Below are positions 1 through 10,149 of a DNA stretch of 64,000 nt, piece by piece. The stretch is from Bemisia tabaci (taxonomy: Eukaryota > Arthropoda > Insecta > Hemiptera > Aleyrodidae), in assembly GCF_918797505.1 (NCBI RefSeq), contig NC_092793.1, forward strand, positions 5,652,366 through 5,716,365. Reading direction: 5' to 3'. A program made the position numbers and the translations under genes. Position 1 is the first letter of the stretch, and every line of letters begins with the position of its first letter. The notes beneath the pieces are model-generated. The model was not told the DNA's origin and did no database searches. It saw only the letters and a list, made by a program, of their open reading frames with translations.

Positions 1-49
1 GATGCCAGCTTCCTGAGGATCTCTACCATGACAGATTCCTGTGGAGAGT

Positions 50-103
50 AGGCGTCGCAGAGCGCCCTAGCGCGCCGTAAAAGCGGCTCATACATACATA
101 CAC
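50..103 (+). repeat. GC-rich dispersed repeat ending in a CATA microsatellite
   Basis: The sequence GGCGTCGCAGAGCGC followed by GTAAAAGCGGCT and (CATA)n is shared with 13100-13158, where the same core ends in (ATGT)n. Both are in the same orientation. The layout, a conserved core running into a short-unit microsatellite, is typical of the 3' end of some insect non-LTR retrotransposons, but no reverse transcriptase is present and that identity is a guess. Confidence 0.45.
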
Positions 104-119
104 TGTGCTATCGGATCAC

Positions 120-290
120 TAGATTTTGCCAATTTTTTGGTTTGAATTGATTCTTTGGGCTCATGCGCAGCGGCTATTGTCCTTCTTTTGGAAAAAAATT
201 CAAAATCTGCCAAGATTTGTAAAATAATCCATGCAGTATCTCGCACACCAGTTTGACAACGCCAGAAACCTCGAGGAATCACCTCAATAA
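120..290 (-). repeat. Half copy of the 1482-1926 foldback element
   Basis: The order of motifs (GAATTGATTCTTTGGGCTC, CATGCGCAGCGGCTATTGTC, AAATCTGCCAAGATTT, then a degenerate CGCATGCCAGT-like stretch and GAATCACCTCAA) matches the right arm of the element at 1482-1926. It is diverged by many substitutions and lacks the other arm. Confidence 0.55.
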
Positions 291-739
291 ACACACAATG
301 AATGAAATGAGAGAATTTTTTTTTAAAAAAAAAGTCCCAAGTTTTTCGGCTTAGGTAATCGAAATTTCTCTCTGTATTTTTTTTAATTAAAAAAAATTCA
401 GATTTGAGTAATTTTTGGAATCGAAGCACAAATGACTGAGGTTTAGTAGGTACCATTTGCCGTGAAGAGTGAAGATTAAAATTTCGGCAACAACGTTACC
501 TATCAAACGCACAATAGGGCAAATATGACTTCCACACCTAAAGTCCACTTAATCTGACAGAACCCTATTTCATTAAATCACAATTACGTTTGTGAGTCAT
601 GTCAATATTTTACGAGAGCTTATGGCGATGTTCCACCTCGTAACAAAAGGTTTTGTGAAATTATAATGTTTTGTCAATAACAAAACTCTTGAATTTAAGC
701 AGTGTACTTGAACGAAATAATATTGAGAAGAAAACTTAC

Positions 740-831
740 TAATTTATAGGCTTTATCCACGTCATGTTTTCTTGCTCGTAGAAATGCCATGCAAAATACA
801 TCGTCTACTCTGGAGTTCATTGATAGATCCT
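740..831 (-). CDS. CRAL-TRIO lipid-binding protein, second coding exon
   Basis: This 92-base exon is bounded by a pyrimidine-rich acceptor (TTCTGCAG, AG at 833-832) and a strong donor (GTAAGT starting at 739). Read in the phase left by the exon at 2513-2663, it gives residues 51-81. These contain a DD pair at residues 60-61, the signature FLRARK at 67-72 and then DVDKAYKL at 74-81. FLRARKxDVxxA is the most conserved part of the CRAL-TRIO-N domain. The exon ends in phase 0. No continuation (the lipid-binding SEC14-like domain) is seen between 1 and 739, so the remaining exons lie beyond the left edge. The 1681-bp intron holds a foldback element (1482-1926) and a MITE (1989-2127). Exon limits are inferred from splice consensus plus phase agreement. 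Confidence 0.8.
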
Positions 832-1481
832 CTGCAGAAAAGAAGAAGAAAAAATTAAATTCAGCTCGAAGTTCATTTTTTTTTTTCAGTAAAAAGTATT
901 TAAATTGGATCACTATACAAGTTAAGAATTTAAGCATTCCGAAACATGTTTATCAAAATTCCACGTACGTAAAATACGATTCGTGCGGAACAAAAACTAC
1001 TGAAATTGAAACTAAAAAAAAACCAAGGGAACTAAAACTAGGGAAAACTAAGATATTGAGTGTTCTCCGATACGTGTTCAAACCTCCCACTCATGAAAAA
1101 ATAAAAGCCTACGTGAGTCAAATCGCGCATTAAACGTTAGTGTAACAGTCCCATTCGGCATGAAATATGACAACCTCAGTATCGGCGCTGCGGCTCATCT
1201 GTTGCACGTTGTTTACACTTGGAAGAACACAGGGTGGGAAAGGAACACTGATGGAGCCTGCCAAGACCGTTTCAGTGCGTAATTTGATGCAATTGGAATC
1301 TCGTTTCACTAGTGAGCGGGGAATTTAAAATTCCCGTGATCCATGTAAATTAAGAACATTAATATCTAAGTTAGGAAATAATTTCAGTAATTTTTGTTAC
1401 CGAAATCACAGAAACTTCGTGAGGGGGTGAGGAGGGACGCCGTAAGTCAAATTGTGATAAATTTTTTTTTTAAAAAATTTC

Positions 1482-1926
1482 AGGTGATTCGTCAAGCTCA
1501 AGTGATGTGGTCGAACTGGCATGCGATATATCGCATCGATTAGGTACAAAATCTCGGCAGATTTTGAATTTTTAGCAAAAATAGGACGATAGCCTCTGCG
1601 CATGAGCCTAAAGAAACATTCTAAACTCAGAAATCAACAAAATTCCCAGAAATGAAAGCAGAATAGTGTTTGGAAAAAAACCTCGCATTCGACACAGAAA
1701 TCGATAGCTGAATCGAATGTGAGGTTTTTTTTCATGCACTAATCTGCTTTCATTTCTCTGAGTTTTGCCGAGTTTTGGGTTTAGAATGATCCTTTAGGTT
1801 CATGCGCAGGGGCTATCGTCCTTTTTTTGTGCTAAAAATCCAAAATCTACCGAGATTTTTGACCTAACCAATGCGATATATCGCATGCCAGTACGACCAC
1901 GTCGCTTGAGCTTGACGAATCAACTC
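1482..1926. mobile_element. Foldback (long inverted-repeat) element, 445 bp
   Basis: The left arm (about 1482-1690) and right arm (about 1720-1926) are reverse complements with mismatches. Shared blocks are GATTCGTCAAGCTCAAG, TGCGATATATCGCAT, an AAATCT..GAGATTTT block, GGACGATAGCC and CATGCGC. A small central hairpin around 1678-1732 ends in AAAAACCTCGCATTCGA. There is no coding capacity, so it is a non-autonomous element sitting in the intron of the CRAL-TRIO gene. The element at 35073-35516 has the same architecture and shares the CGATATATCGCATCGAT core but has different outer ends. Confidence 0.75.
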
Positions 1927-1988
1927 AAAATATTTTATACGAAAATCATATTCTACGCATAATTTTGAAGAGGGTACATGTAACAGAA

Positions 1989-2127
1989 TAGCCTGTGTCA
2001 CACTGTCAAAACTAGCCACCAAATATCAAGGTCAGGTGTTGTGATTGGCTTGTTCGATGACTTGGACGAATTACAGCACCTGACCTTGACATTTTGATGG
2101 AGTATTTTGATAGTGTGACACAGGCTA
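1989..2127. mobile_element. MITE with TA-flanked 20-bp terminal inverted repeats
   Basis: The termini TAGCCTGTGTCACACTGTCA and its reverse complement bound a 139-bp element. The inner arms (GGTCAGGTGTTGTGAT versus ATTACAGCACCTGACC) also pair, so nearly the whole element folds. The outermost TA could be a TA target duplication as made by Tc1/mariner transposases; this is an inference. Intronic. Confidence 0.7.
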
Positions 2128-2512
2128 ATGCTTAAATTCGCACCCTGTCCGGAGTTCCATCAGCATTTGGTAGGTATAATGTTTCAGATGTGTCGATCTT
2201 AACTCGAGTTTGCACTTGCTGGAATCAACAATGATGAAAAGAGGATGAAGAACATCCAGATTCCCATTAATACTCGTATATTTGTAGAATGAATGGTATT
2301 CGGAACTTTCTGTTCCTTTGAGTCCGCGCCGCCTCCTGCAAAGTACATCGCTAATTATTTCGGACATGATTGAGCGCATCCTCGTGACATTTTGGTGAAG
2401 TTAATCAGTCCACTTTTATTGCTGAATTAAGAGGTGTCAAAACAAACTAATCATATAGTATGAAAGGTAAGGTCTTTGAGTCGATAATTGTGTACAATGT
2501 TGTAAGATTTAC

Positions 2513-2663
2513 CTTTTAATTTTTGCCTAAGTTGAACGACATTCTTTCGGGCGGTTTCTGGGCATTCGTTCAGCTCTTTCTCCGCACGCATCTGCCATTC
2601 TAAATTGAGATCAAATGGATCTGTATTGGGTCGACAGACCACCTCTGTCTCCTGCACCACCAT
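2513..2663 (-). CDS. CRAL-TRIO lipid-binding protein, first coding exon
   Basis: This exon encodes 50 residues plus one base. Visible features are DPFDLN at residues 15-20, AEKELNE at 27-33 and PETARK at 35-40. This is the pattern of the N-terminal helical (CRAL-TRIO-N) region of alpha-tocopherol transfer protein-like and clavesin-like proteins, which carry hydrophobic ligands such as retinoids or tocopherol in the cytosol. The start ATG (2663-2661) sits four bases inside a plausible acceptor (CAG ending at 2668), so a 5' non-coding exon probably lies to the right. The donor reads AAAG|GTAAAT with GT at 2512-2511, leaving phase 1. The next exon (740-831) starts with two bases that complete the codon to GAG (Glu), so the splice is in frame. 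The family assignment comes from pattern recognition; which member of this large insect family it is cannot be told from the N-terminus. Confidence 0.78.
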
Positions 2664-2667
2664 ATTT

Positions 2668-3814
2668 CTGTCAACATAAGAATAACACTTCCATTACTGT
2701 ATATTCGTGATTCTTAGGCACAAAGGTAGTAAATATTAAAAAATAGCATAAGGTAAAGAAATAGAAACAATAAAAATGAAAAGTAAGTGTAATAGAAGAT
2801 GAAGTACAATGAAGTCTCGATTACATGCCCGATGATTCAGACCAGATACGCACCGTAATCAATCGGTAACTTAGTTATATTTGGTGCCAGTGGTGCAGAA
2901 TTTTTGGATCACCCTGTATGTGATATCAAAGTTTGCAAAATTGATGCTTAGATGCGGAGATGGGAAACATCAGAGTCGTTTTACTTGTATGGATGATCTT
3001 CGATGGATGGATGTTGACCTTATCGATTGTCACTATGACTTCTGATTGGTTACAAAGTGGGTCCTGTCATGATCAATAGAAATTCTGATTGAATCAATAA
3101 TTAAAGGCGCTAGACGTGGGCTCTAACTAAAGTACTAACACTCGGAATTCGTTGAAAAAATGTGATGGCTGGTGCGTATTTTAAATTTTTAGAATGTATC
3201 ACTTCATGGAGACGAGCAAAGAATAAAAGGTCAAATATTCTTTTTGCTGTATAAACGCTCATTTTTTCAGTGGAAAATTGTTTCAAATGTCCAAAATGAA
3301 ACATGTTAGAATGTTAATAAAAATTAAACCGTATGGCCTATAGACATTTTTACCCTCGTAAACATAAAAGCAAGCAACCCCTTAATTTTATAGTTGTAAG
3401 ATTCTCTGCCAAGGTATTTCTGAATAAGATAATTATTATATTTGTGAAACTTTCAATACAATTTACATACCCACACGACGCCATCCCTATCAAAAGCGAA
3501 GTTCTGTTTTCCCCTACACAAGAATCTTTATAATCACTAGCACTGTTGTAGATTTTGAAGGAAAGTGTTCACAGTGGAGACAGCGCACAGGTTAAATTGA
3601 CATGACGCGAGAATAAGTAAGTATGAACTGAGAGTAATGAGAAAGACATCAAGTGAAAATGCGGAGAAATGATGATCGTCGGGAAACGCCCAGGCTCAAG
3701 GACCACAGGAAAGTACAGTGTAAGTTAGGTCAGCAGAAGGATTAATTTTTTGTGAGATATTCGTCTTTGACCGCATTCTACCTATTTCCTTAAAAAAACA
3801 TTGAATACCTAATT
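2668..3814. other. AT-rich DNA upstream of the CRAL-TRIO exon, nothing recognised
   Basis: This is about 1.15 kb to the right of the first coding exon, where a 5' non-coding exon and promoter of the minus-strand gene could lie. I see no clear TATA, donor with supporting exon, or repeat. Small open frames here have no recognisable protein pattern. Confidence 0.4.
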
Positions 3815-3919
3815 AGGAACCGTCCCTAAATTACGTAACGCTTTAGGGAGGGTCGAAAAAAACGTCATTACATTTAATTTTTACGTGCTAAAATGCCAAA
3901 AAAGTGCGTCACGTAATTT
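3815..3919. repeat. Remnant of a GGACCGTCC..ACGTAACGC inverted-repeat element
   Basis: It begins GGAACCGTCCCTAAATTACG, followed by TAACGC, and ends in the inverse (GCGTCACGTAATTTC). I know this terminal sequence as a common insect MITE end (recollection, not a search). The interior is short, so this is a deleted copy. It abuts the next repeat at 3920 directly. Confidence 0.55.
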
Positions 3920-3957
3920 CTGCCGTGCTAAGGAAAAACGCAGTATAAACCTTCAAG
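3920..3957 (+). repeat. Left-end fragment of the CTGCCGTG MITE family
   Basis: CTGCCGTGCTAAGGAAAAAC followed by a diverged copy of the family's GCCGTATGAACCTTCAGGCG stretch. Only the terminus survives. It makes the 3' part of a minus-strand open frame at 3909-4136, which is why that frame is not trusted as a gene. Confidence 0.6.
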
Positions 3958-4261
3958 CCTTCACCCATTTGCAGTGATGAAGAAAGGCTACGTCCAATCA
4001 AAAAAGCAGCATCTCTCATTTCTTGTTTTGAGGCGGGGAACTTAGGACGAGGCGGTTTTCCACTAGACCGCATTTTACTGCTTACAGAAATACGCTCTTC
4101 ATATTCCTCCGCTTGAAAAGAAAAAAGAAAGAACATCTTTCTATTTTATAATTTACTCTCGAATTTTTGGAGCGTTTCTCCGTCACAAAGGAGTTTTATC
4201 GATTTCTGTAGCCAATAAAAGTATGGTTATGATACGTTTACCCGCTACACTTTCAGTCTCC

Positions 4262-4350
4262 TTTGGGGCTTTCCGTAAATTACCTAACGCAATTTTTCCG
4301 ATTTTTGACACCCATCCACTCCTTGTAATATGATCGTCATGCTGGTCCAG
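4262..4350. repeat. Fragment of the ACGTAACGC element type
   Basis: It reads GGGGCTTTCCGTAAATTACC, then TAACGCAATTTTTCCGATTT, TTGACACCCATCC and CCTTGTAAT. This is the internal order of the same insect MITE type as 3815-3919. Related pieces occur near 37265-37385 and 37935-37998. Confidence 0.5.
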
Positions 4351-4524
4351 ACTCCCACAAAATATGATTGGAAAAATGCATTCTTGAAGCACTAATTTAA
4401 GACATCTGTCATAAAAGGGGAAAATTGTTGAATAGAAATGTTTGGAAAAGGACTAGTGAAAAAATGAACACTGAGGACAATGTAAACGGTCATCCTTCAT
4501 GCTTGTGTAGGGTAGGGTCCATTA

Positions 4525-4742
4525 AAACCCACAGGGTCGAATAGTTGCATACGTTGAACCGTGAACCTATTCGGAAGATGCGAAAAATACCATATTATCG
4601 AACGTGGAGAGGTGACTAACGCATTAGCAGTTCGCTTGCAATTTTCAGCGTAGGCAATTTGAGCTCCCAAGTGGTCGAATAGTGGTATCACCGTGAATAT
4701 ATTCAAACCATATGAGAAATATCCTTTTACCGAACGTGGAAA
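4525..4742. repeat. Short diverged direct duplication
   Basis: Two similar stretches follow one another. Each runs from a tract like GTCGAATAGT through ACCGTGAA, a variable part and an AAATA..ATC/CTT block to the phrase CGAACGTGGA. The copies start near 4536 and 4673. No function is visible. Confidence 0.35.
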
Positions 4743-4760
4743 CTTTGGAGATTTTTCTTA

Positions 4761-5635
4761 CCCTGGTAAAAATTGGCGATAGGAGCTGCGTTTCAAAATA
4801 CCATAGGAGTTCTTATAGCCGATTGAAGAGGGCGATAGAAAATCATACAGCTGGCTGTAGAAAGTGGAAAAAATCATACGGCCGGGCTACACGAAGCGAT
4901 AAAAAATTATACAGCCGGGCTATAGTTCCTATCGCCGGGCTTTACACTTTATCGCCTGGCTGTTGCTTTTTCGCCATTGGCTATAAAAGGCTATAAGAAA
5001 TTGTATAGGAATTCGAGTGTACTTTATAAATCCTTAAGTTTGTGCGAAATCACCTTAATATTTACAAAACGCACATTATATTTTCCTTTACTACATATTT
5101 TTTTCATCAATTAAAATGATAATAATCCATACAGAGTGTGCAAACATTTCAAAGTCATGAGTTGAAAAACGCTGACTCCACGAGATTAAATATTAGAGCC
5201 TAACACAAAGCGGAGCGGCAGCGCACTGACGCCTACAAACCTAACAGGGATACTTCACGCATTGCGCAATGCGTGAGGTATCCCTGTTAGGTTTGTAGGC
5301 GTTTGTAGGTTGTAGGTATTGCACAGTATCATACGAAACTGAAGGCGCTCCAACATATTAGGAATGGCAGGCATCCTTCAAAAGTACGGAGCTTTCCTCG
5401 CAAAATAAATCAAGATACTACGGCCCAAAAAGAGAGTGGTAGTCAAAAAACTCACTAAGTCCTAGCATCCGTAATTAGTAACGTTTAGCACACACTTTAT
5501 CGCCTGGCTGTTGCTTAATCGCCATCGGCTATAAGAAATTGTGTAGCCGACTATAGAAGCTATTGGAAATCTTACAGCCGGCCGTAGGTCTATGGTATTT
5601 TGGAACACAGATTCTACTGCCAATTTTTACCAGGG
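4761..5635. mobile_element. DNA transposon, non-autonomous, CCCTGGTAAAAATTGGCG ends, copy A
   Basis: The 875-bp element is bounded by CCCTGGTAAAAATTGGCG and its near-perfect inverse (TGCCAATTTTTACCAGGG). TA stands on both outer flanks, a possible 2-bp target duplication. The interior is rich in short self-complementary blocks (ATAGCCGGCTGT and variants). Copy B at 33198-34228 is the same element in the opposite orientation and matches through almost the whole length, which confirms the ends. No transposase is encoded. Similar peptides predicted in both copies only reflect this shared DNA. A palindrome (5231-5300) is nested inside. Confidence 0.82.
5231..5300. repeat. 70-bp near-perfect palindrome nested in the CCCTGG element
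   Basis: GCCTACAAACCTAACAGGGA, then ATACTTCACGCATTGC, meets its reverse complement at the centre GCATTGCGCAATGC, with one mismatch. The same palindrome opens the arrays at 16944 and 33601. It has one arm pair here and no tandem units. Confidence 0.8.
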
Positions 5636-5997
5636 TAGTTAAAATGCAGTTACGTTATTTGAAACAATGGAGTGGCCAAACGTTTTAACTTCGTTCAAGT
5701 TAAAAGAAAATTCACATTCATAGAGAATTGAATCAGTGAGAACGAAAACCTACCAACTCGGTAACTCGAAAATGCTCACTTTTCACTAAGGCCAGACAAT
5801 TTTCATAAAGGTCATTGAAGTTACCGTATCTGCTCCAACTTGGACATTTATATAATGTCCTTCAGTACTTGCTTTTATGCAACTAAAAATCTTTTTCTTA
5901 GACTAACTTCTTCACCTACTATGCAGTTTTGTGTGTGTCTCGATTATTTTCATTTTTTCGAGTTGGTGTGTCCTCGTTCTCACTGATTCAATTGGAA

Positions 5998-6264
5998 TAC
6001 TGAAGTTAAAAACTGCAGAAACGCACATCTTGGTTTGTGGCGTTGCAGACTTCCTCTCATACTTGATTTTTTCTAATTTAGAAAATTTCAGTGATTTTTC
6101 TTCTCTTTTTGAAGAATATTCTGTGAAAACTTCAAGCCATGATGTTGGTTAGGTCTCCTTGTAAAAAAAAAAAAATAAATAAATAAATAATGAAAAATAT
6201 AGGAGCGGAGTTTTCGAAACACCGTAACCGAGATACGCATTTTTCCAATTTCACCATTGATATG
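5998..6264. mobile_element. 260-bp MITE family (ATATCGACGGTGAAACTA ends), diverged copy
   Basis: It contains the family landmarks in order: TTGGTTTGTGGCGTTGCAGA, CTTCCT, TTTTTGAAGAATATTCTGTG and a poly-A/(AAAT)n patch. It ends with CCGAGATACGC and TTTCACCATTGATATG, the degraded right terminus. Compare the intact copy at 51277-51538. Confidence 0.6.
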
Positions 6265-6315
6265 CTTTTTCTCTCTCGCGAAATGCAGCGCAACGCAAGA
6301 AGAAACCTCCAGTTT

Positions 6316-6663
6316 CCCAAGTAGCATTTTTCAATGTAAAAGTTGCAAGAAGTTGAAACAATGTTGGTATTAGTTGCAACTGTCAGTCAACTTTTGGTCG
6401 ATAAGTGCCGATTTTCGGCGATCTGATCGGAAGACAAAGTTGCAACCTGCTGAGATTGCAAAATTGCTGAACCAAAATTGTTTAAAATCTAAAGATAGGC
6501 AACCAGCAATACTTGGAAGTTGAAACATGTTTTAACTTAATTGCAACTAGTTCCAACAATGATAGCTCCTTCGGAGGAGAGAGTAAGCAATCTGCAGATC
6601 AATCTATTAGTTGCAAGAATCAAACGATTTTGTTGCAAGCTGATGCAACCTCTGCTACTTGGG
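6316..6663. mobile_element. MITE with CCCAAGTAGCA terminal repeats
   Basis: The termini CCCAAGTAGCA and TGCTACTTGGG enclose 348 bp. The interior repeats GTTGCAA/TTGCAAC many times on both strands. TT stands on both flanks. No TTAA site is present, so a piggyBac origin is not supported. A single copy is seen in the window. Confidence 0.6.
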
Positions 6664-6769
6664 TTACGATCATACCTGCAATAATTGATTGGAGCATTTC
6701 AAAGACCGAAAGTCAAACTTCAAAACGAGGCGAAGCGGAACAAGCAACGATGCGGAATGGTGAGTAATG

Positions 6770-8130
6770 AATTCACGTGATTTTTTAAAAGTCATTGTCC
6801 GATTTATAAGGTCTCGAAGCACGGTCTCGTGAACGAAGCTCAAAGCTGCTCGCTGCACTGCATCCACGAATCTCTCAAGCGCAAGCCTTGACCCTGAATT
6901 CTTCTCTCCGATCTGGATCATTTTCAGCATATCCAGCGCTGCGCATAATTAAAGTGATCGTATGGTGGTAATAAATAAAAGTATCAACAATGCGAAAAAA
7001 AAAAAAACATTGACGACGGGTAATCTTCAAGAGTAAAAACTTTACGTTTTTACGATGAGAATAAAAAATTCAATCGACTCCTAACGGCCTTTGTTTAACT
7101 GTAACTCTTTTCAGTTGAATGAACTGAACGGCAGCAATTGGAATCAGCGAATTCAACTCCCCTTATACATTTTGCAATTATGTAGGAACTAAACTATCTA
7201 GCATATTCGTAAAAAAACTCCTGTGTATAGGAAAACTGATTGTTCTTACTGTGTTTCCAAACTGATCTACAATTGGTAGTTCCTGATTGCAAAGTGTATG
7301 AAGAACAAACTTATAATTAAATTTACAATTTAACCCTTTTATCAGGCACTTTATTTATTCTATTAAGATCTATGTTAACCAATTCTAAAATTGCAATCCT
7401 ATTCTCTTTCATGTTTTATTATTTTCAATAAAAAACAAAAAAATATAACACATTAAACCAATCTGTGAATTTTGCTTGGATTATAAAGTCACATGCAGAG
7501 ATATGGACAAGTGTATACATGAAAGGGCAAGAGATGGAGCCATCACCCCACGATTTAAATTTATTATTTTTTAAAATAGTGTCATTGTTCAAATGGACAG
7601 TAACTTTCCCCCTTGTAAGGAATTTTTGACCATAGACCCCTCTCTCCCTCTGATGAAAAATTGCTAACCATATCTTTGACAGCGTGTGATACGAAATCAG
7701 TAAAAAACCAAATTTACGCAAAATAAAAACAAATCTCGTGAATTAAATATGTAATGGGCTAAAGTATCCAGCCGAGAATCACTTTTCCAAGACTATGCGC
7801 TGTTCAAACCGCAAGCTAGCCTAATAAACTAATTCCTCTATTGACGCGAAGATTAGAACATCATTTTGCCTTCTTTCATTAAAGCAATGTTTGTAAGATC
7901 AATGGGTTGAATGGGTCACTAAACTTTGAACGAATTCTGACAAGCGAGTTCAGTATTATAAAGGTAAAGGACTTGTAGAACACGATGCGCACATTTAAAA
8001 TGCGAAAAATTGACTCAGAAACCGAGAAACACGCAGTTCAAATAGCACAATTTTTCCGAAAATTTAGAACGTCCCAGCTTTACGCCCGACCGGATGATGT
8101 CATCCGGCACCAATCAGCAACGACTTCCAT
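6770..8130. other. AT-rich DNA without a recognised gene
   Basis: At 6780-6935 the minus strand has a GC-richer open frame (residues like LERFVDAVQRAALSF) preceded by a GCGCAG acceptor-like site, but it lacks a convincing donor and I recognise no family. The remainder is AT-rich with only small chance open frames. Confidence 0.3.
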
Positions 8131-8133
8131 CAA

Positions 8134-8253
8134 ATGGACGTCTTTCTGCCGAACGGAACTATGCGCATCAAGGCATGAGCCCTGAGACCCTTAAGAATTT
8201 ATATGCATAACAAGGCTCACGTCATAGTTCCGTTTGGTAGAAAGACGTCCAAA
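8134..8253. mobile_element. TTGGACGTATTT MITE family, 120-bp copy
   Basis: The arms ATGGACGTCTTTCTGCC.. and ..AGAAAGACGTCCAAAT pair. Inside them CGGAACTATGCGCAT and ATAGTTCCGTTTGG also pair. The central GAGCCCTGAGACCC is shared with the copies at 13318 and 51799. Confidence 0.75.
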
Positions 8254-8618
8254 TGTCTTTCTACTCCTCGTTTATGAAAACAAAAAAAGAAGTCGAAACT
8301 ATAGATTCAGAATCAAAGAATCAAATCTCATTCATGTTATCTGTAGTAAGAATGCAACAATTCCATGGTAAATTAAGTTGTATTTTAACAAAAATCATTG
8401 GAAAATGAGAGGAAATGACGATTTGACTGCCTTAGAAATTCACTGCCATCATTTATCCGCCATTTCGGTGCTTTTGAAATTCCTGCGAGTCTTTGGACTT
8501 TTTAAAAGCTGCCTTGTCCAGGATTTTGACTCCAAAAGTACGGAATAAATCACCACGTAATCTACTCACCTGGTACTTTCAGAATATAAAATCAGTAACA
8601 CATGATTAGTGACCCATT

Positions 8619-8741
8619 CTGCGGTAAGGAAAAACGCCGTATGAACCTTCAGACGTTGCCAAATTTTCCTCGACAAATCATGAATTTTCAGGAAAATTTA
8701 TGAATATTTATCTTTCAATTTTTCAGAGAATTTTGTTGGTA
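8619..8741. mobile_element. CTGCCGTG MITE family, left half, cut by the assembly gap
   Basis: It starts CTGCGGTAAGGAAAAACGCC, followed by GTATGAACCTTCAGACGTTG and CCAAATTTTCC, the family's left arm. It runs into the N block at 8742, so the right arm is unknown. Confidence 0.65.
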
Positions 8742-9241
8742 NNNNNNNNNNNNNNNNNNNNNNNNNNNNNNNNNNNNNNNNNNNNNNNNNNNNNNNNNNN
8801 NNNNNNNNNNNNNNNNNNNNNNNNNNNNNNNNNNNNNNNNNNNNNNNNNNNNNNNNNNNNNNNNNNNNNNNNNNNNNNNNNNNNNNNNNNNNNNNNNNNN
8901 NNNNNNNNNNNNNNNNNNNNNNNNNNNNNNNNNNNNNNNNNNNNNNNNNNNNNNNNNNNNNNNNNNNNNNNNNNNNNNNNNNNNNNNNNNNNNNNNNNNN
9001 NNNNNNNNNNNNNNNNNNNNNNNNNNNNNNNNNNNNNNNNNNNNNNNNNNNNNNNNNNNNNNNNNNNNNNNNNNNNNNNNNNNNNNNNNNNNNNNNNNNN
9101 NNNNNNNNNNNNNNNNNNNNNNNNNNNNNNNNNNNNNNNNNNNNNNNNNNNNNNNNNNNNNNNNNNNNNNNNNNNNNNNNNNNNNNNNNNNNNNNNNNNN
9201 NNNNNNNNNNNNNNNNNNNNNNNNNNNNNNNNNNNNNNNNN
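8742..9241. other. Assembly gap (500 N)
   Basis: There are exactly 500 consecutive N. A round length suggests a fixed-size scaffold gap, so real distance across it is unknown. Open frames spanning it are artefacts. Confidence 0.99.
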
Positions 9242-9626
9242 TTCTAAGACGTATTTCTTAAAATAGCAAAAACTGCACTTATGCGCCTTCTCCTCCAAGC
9301 TCCTTAAATGGCGTTATTGGCAAGGGCAAGGGAGCAGTTGGTTCCCACCGACTTACAATCAGAATATACCTGGATTCCAAAAAATTTATGTTGATTTTGG
9401 TCAAACTCAGGGAAATTTTCGCGAAATCTTTGTTGAAAGGGCTGGTCCCGCAAAAAATTGAGTTTAAAATACATGGGCTTGGATGTACCATGCAGTACAT
9501 TTTTGCCGATATACTTTCAGCTGCTGAGCCAAAGAAGACTTCATATTATCCCTCCTAGGTACCAATTTCCCAGAAAATTGATCCCTTCTCGGAATATCCC
9601 GTTTTTTCGAGAAAATTTGGAATTTT

Positions 9627-9972
9627 CGAAAACCCGTTCGGTTGATCCGATGTTCCGTAAGTCTGCACTTAAGAAACTTAGTGGACCGTGCTGCCTCAAG
9701 CACGCTGCGCTATGTTTCATAAGTGCGAGGATACGGAATATAGGGTCAGCCGAATACGGAAATCGCAGAATCGCACTTTTGTGGTTTGGCATTACGGAAC
9801 GTGGTAACGCTGAGGTGCTGTCCTGCGTTATCTCTTCGGATCCTCATGTGAAACCCCATATAGAGCTACCTGGTATCCCAAAAACCTTTGCCTTTAAGAA
9901 TACTGCATGCATCCAACCATAAATGTCTTAAGTGCAAATGTTCGGAACATGGGGTCAACCGAAAACGGAGAG
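9627..9972. repeat. Diverged inverted-repeat element, about 345 bp
   Basis: The left arm has CGAAAACCCGTTCGGTTGAT followed by GTTCCGTAAGTCTGCACTTA. It pairs with a right arm reading CTTAAGTGCAAATGTTCGGA and GGTCAACCGAAAACGG. A third, direct version of the right arm lies near 9715-9760 (CATAAGTGCGAGGATACGGA). The 154-residue plus-strand open frame over this region follows the repeat and has no recognisable protein pattern. Confidence 0.5.
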
Positions 9973-10023
9973 GCAAAACCTCGTATCGGCGGTTTCACAT
10001 CAAAGAACGCAGGATTGCATCAT

Positions 10024-10149
10024 GGTCCAGTTACACGATCAAACTGAGCCATAAAATTGAAGCTCTGATTGGTGGAAAAAGACCTGAGGTGACGATGCGA
10101 CCAGTGAGAGGCCCAATTTGATGGCTCAATTTGATCGTGTAACTGGACC
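10024..10149. mobile_element. 126-bp MITE with GGTCCAGTTACACGATCAAA ends
   Basis: The termini are perfect inverse copies over about 22 bases (GGTCCAGTTACACGATCAAA onward) and continue imperfectly through GAGCCAT. One copy is seen in the window, and no clear target duplication. Confidence 0.75.

Noticed and set aside
1..60. Third exon of the CRAL-TRIO gene on the minus strand (frame with ESVMVEILRKLA after CCACAG)
   Set aside because: It does not resemble the expected sequence after DVDKAYKL and the adjacent DNA is a dispersed repeat.
3909..4392. Minus-strand open frames that looked like exons
   Set aside because: One end is made of a CTGCCGTG repeat terminus and the other overlaps an ACGTAACGC MITE fragment. 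The 26-base piece between acceptor- and donor-like sites near 4090-4115 is too small to support.
4712..4996. Similar predicted peptides at 4712-4996 (+) and 33951-34244 (-) that look like a conserved protein
   Set aside because: The similarity is that of two copies of one non-coding transposon. Blocks outside the frame are equally conserved and the frame is not kept across the element.
6670..6930. Minus-strand open frame with LERFVDAVQRAALSF
   Set aside because: There is a possible acceptor but no donor, no family recognised, and its 3' part enters the end of the CCCAAGTAGCA element region. Kept only as a note.
8700..9298. Open frames of about 190 residues on both strands
   Set aside because: They consist of unknown residues from the 500-N gap.
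9458..9922. 154-residue plus-strand open frame
   Set aside because: It overlaps a diverged inverted repeat (9627-9972). Open frames on the other strand mirror it, and no motif is recognisable.
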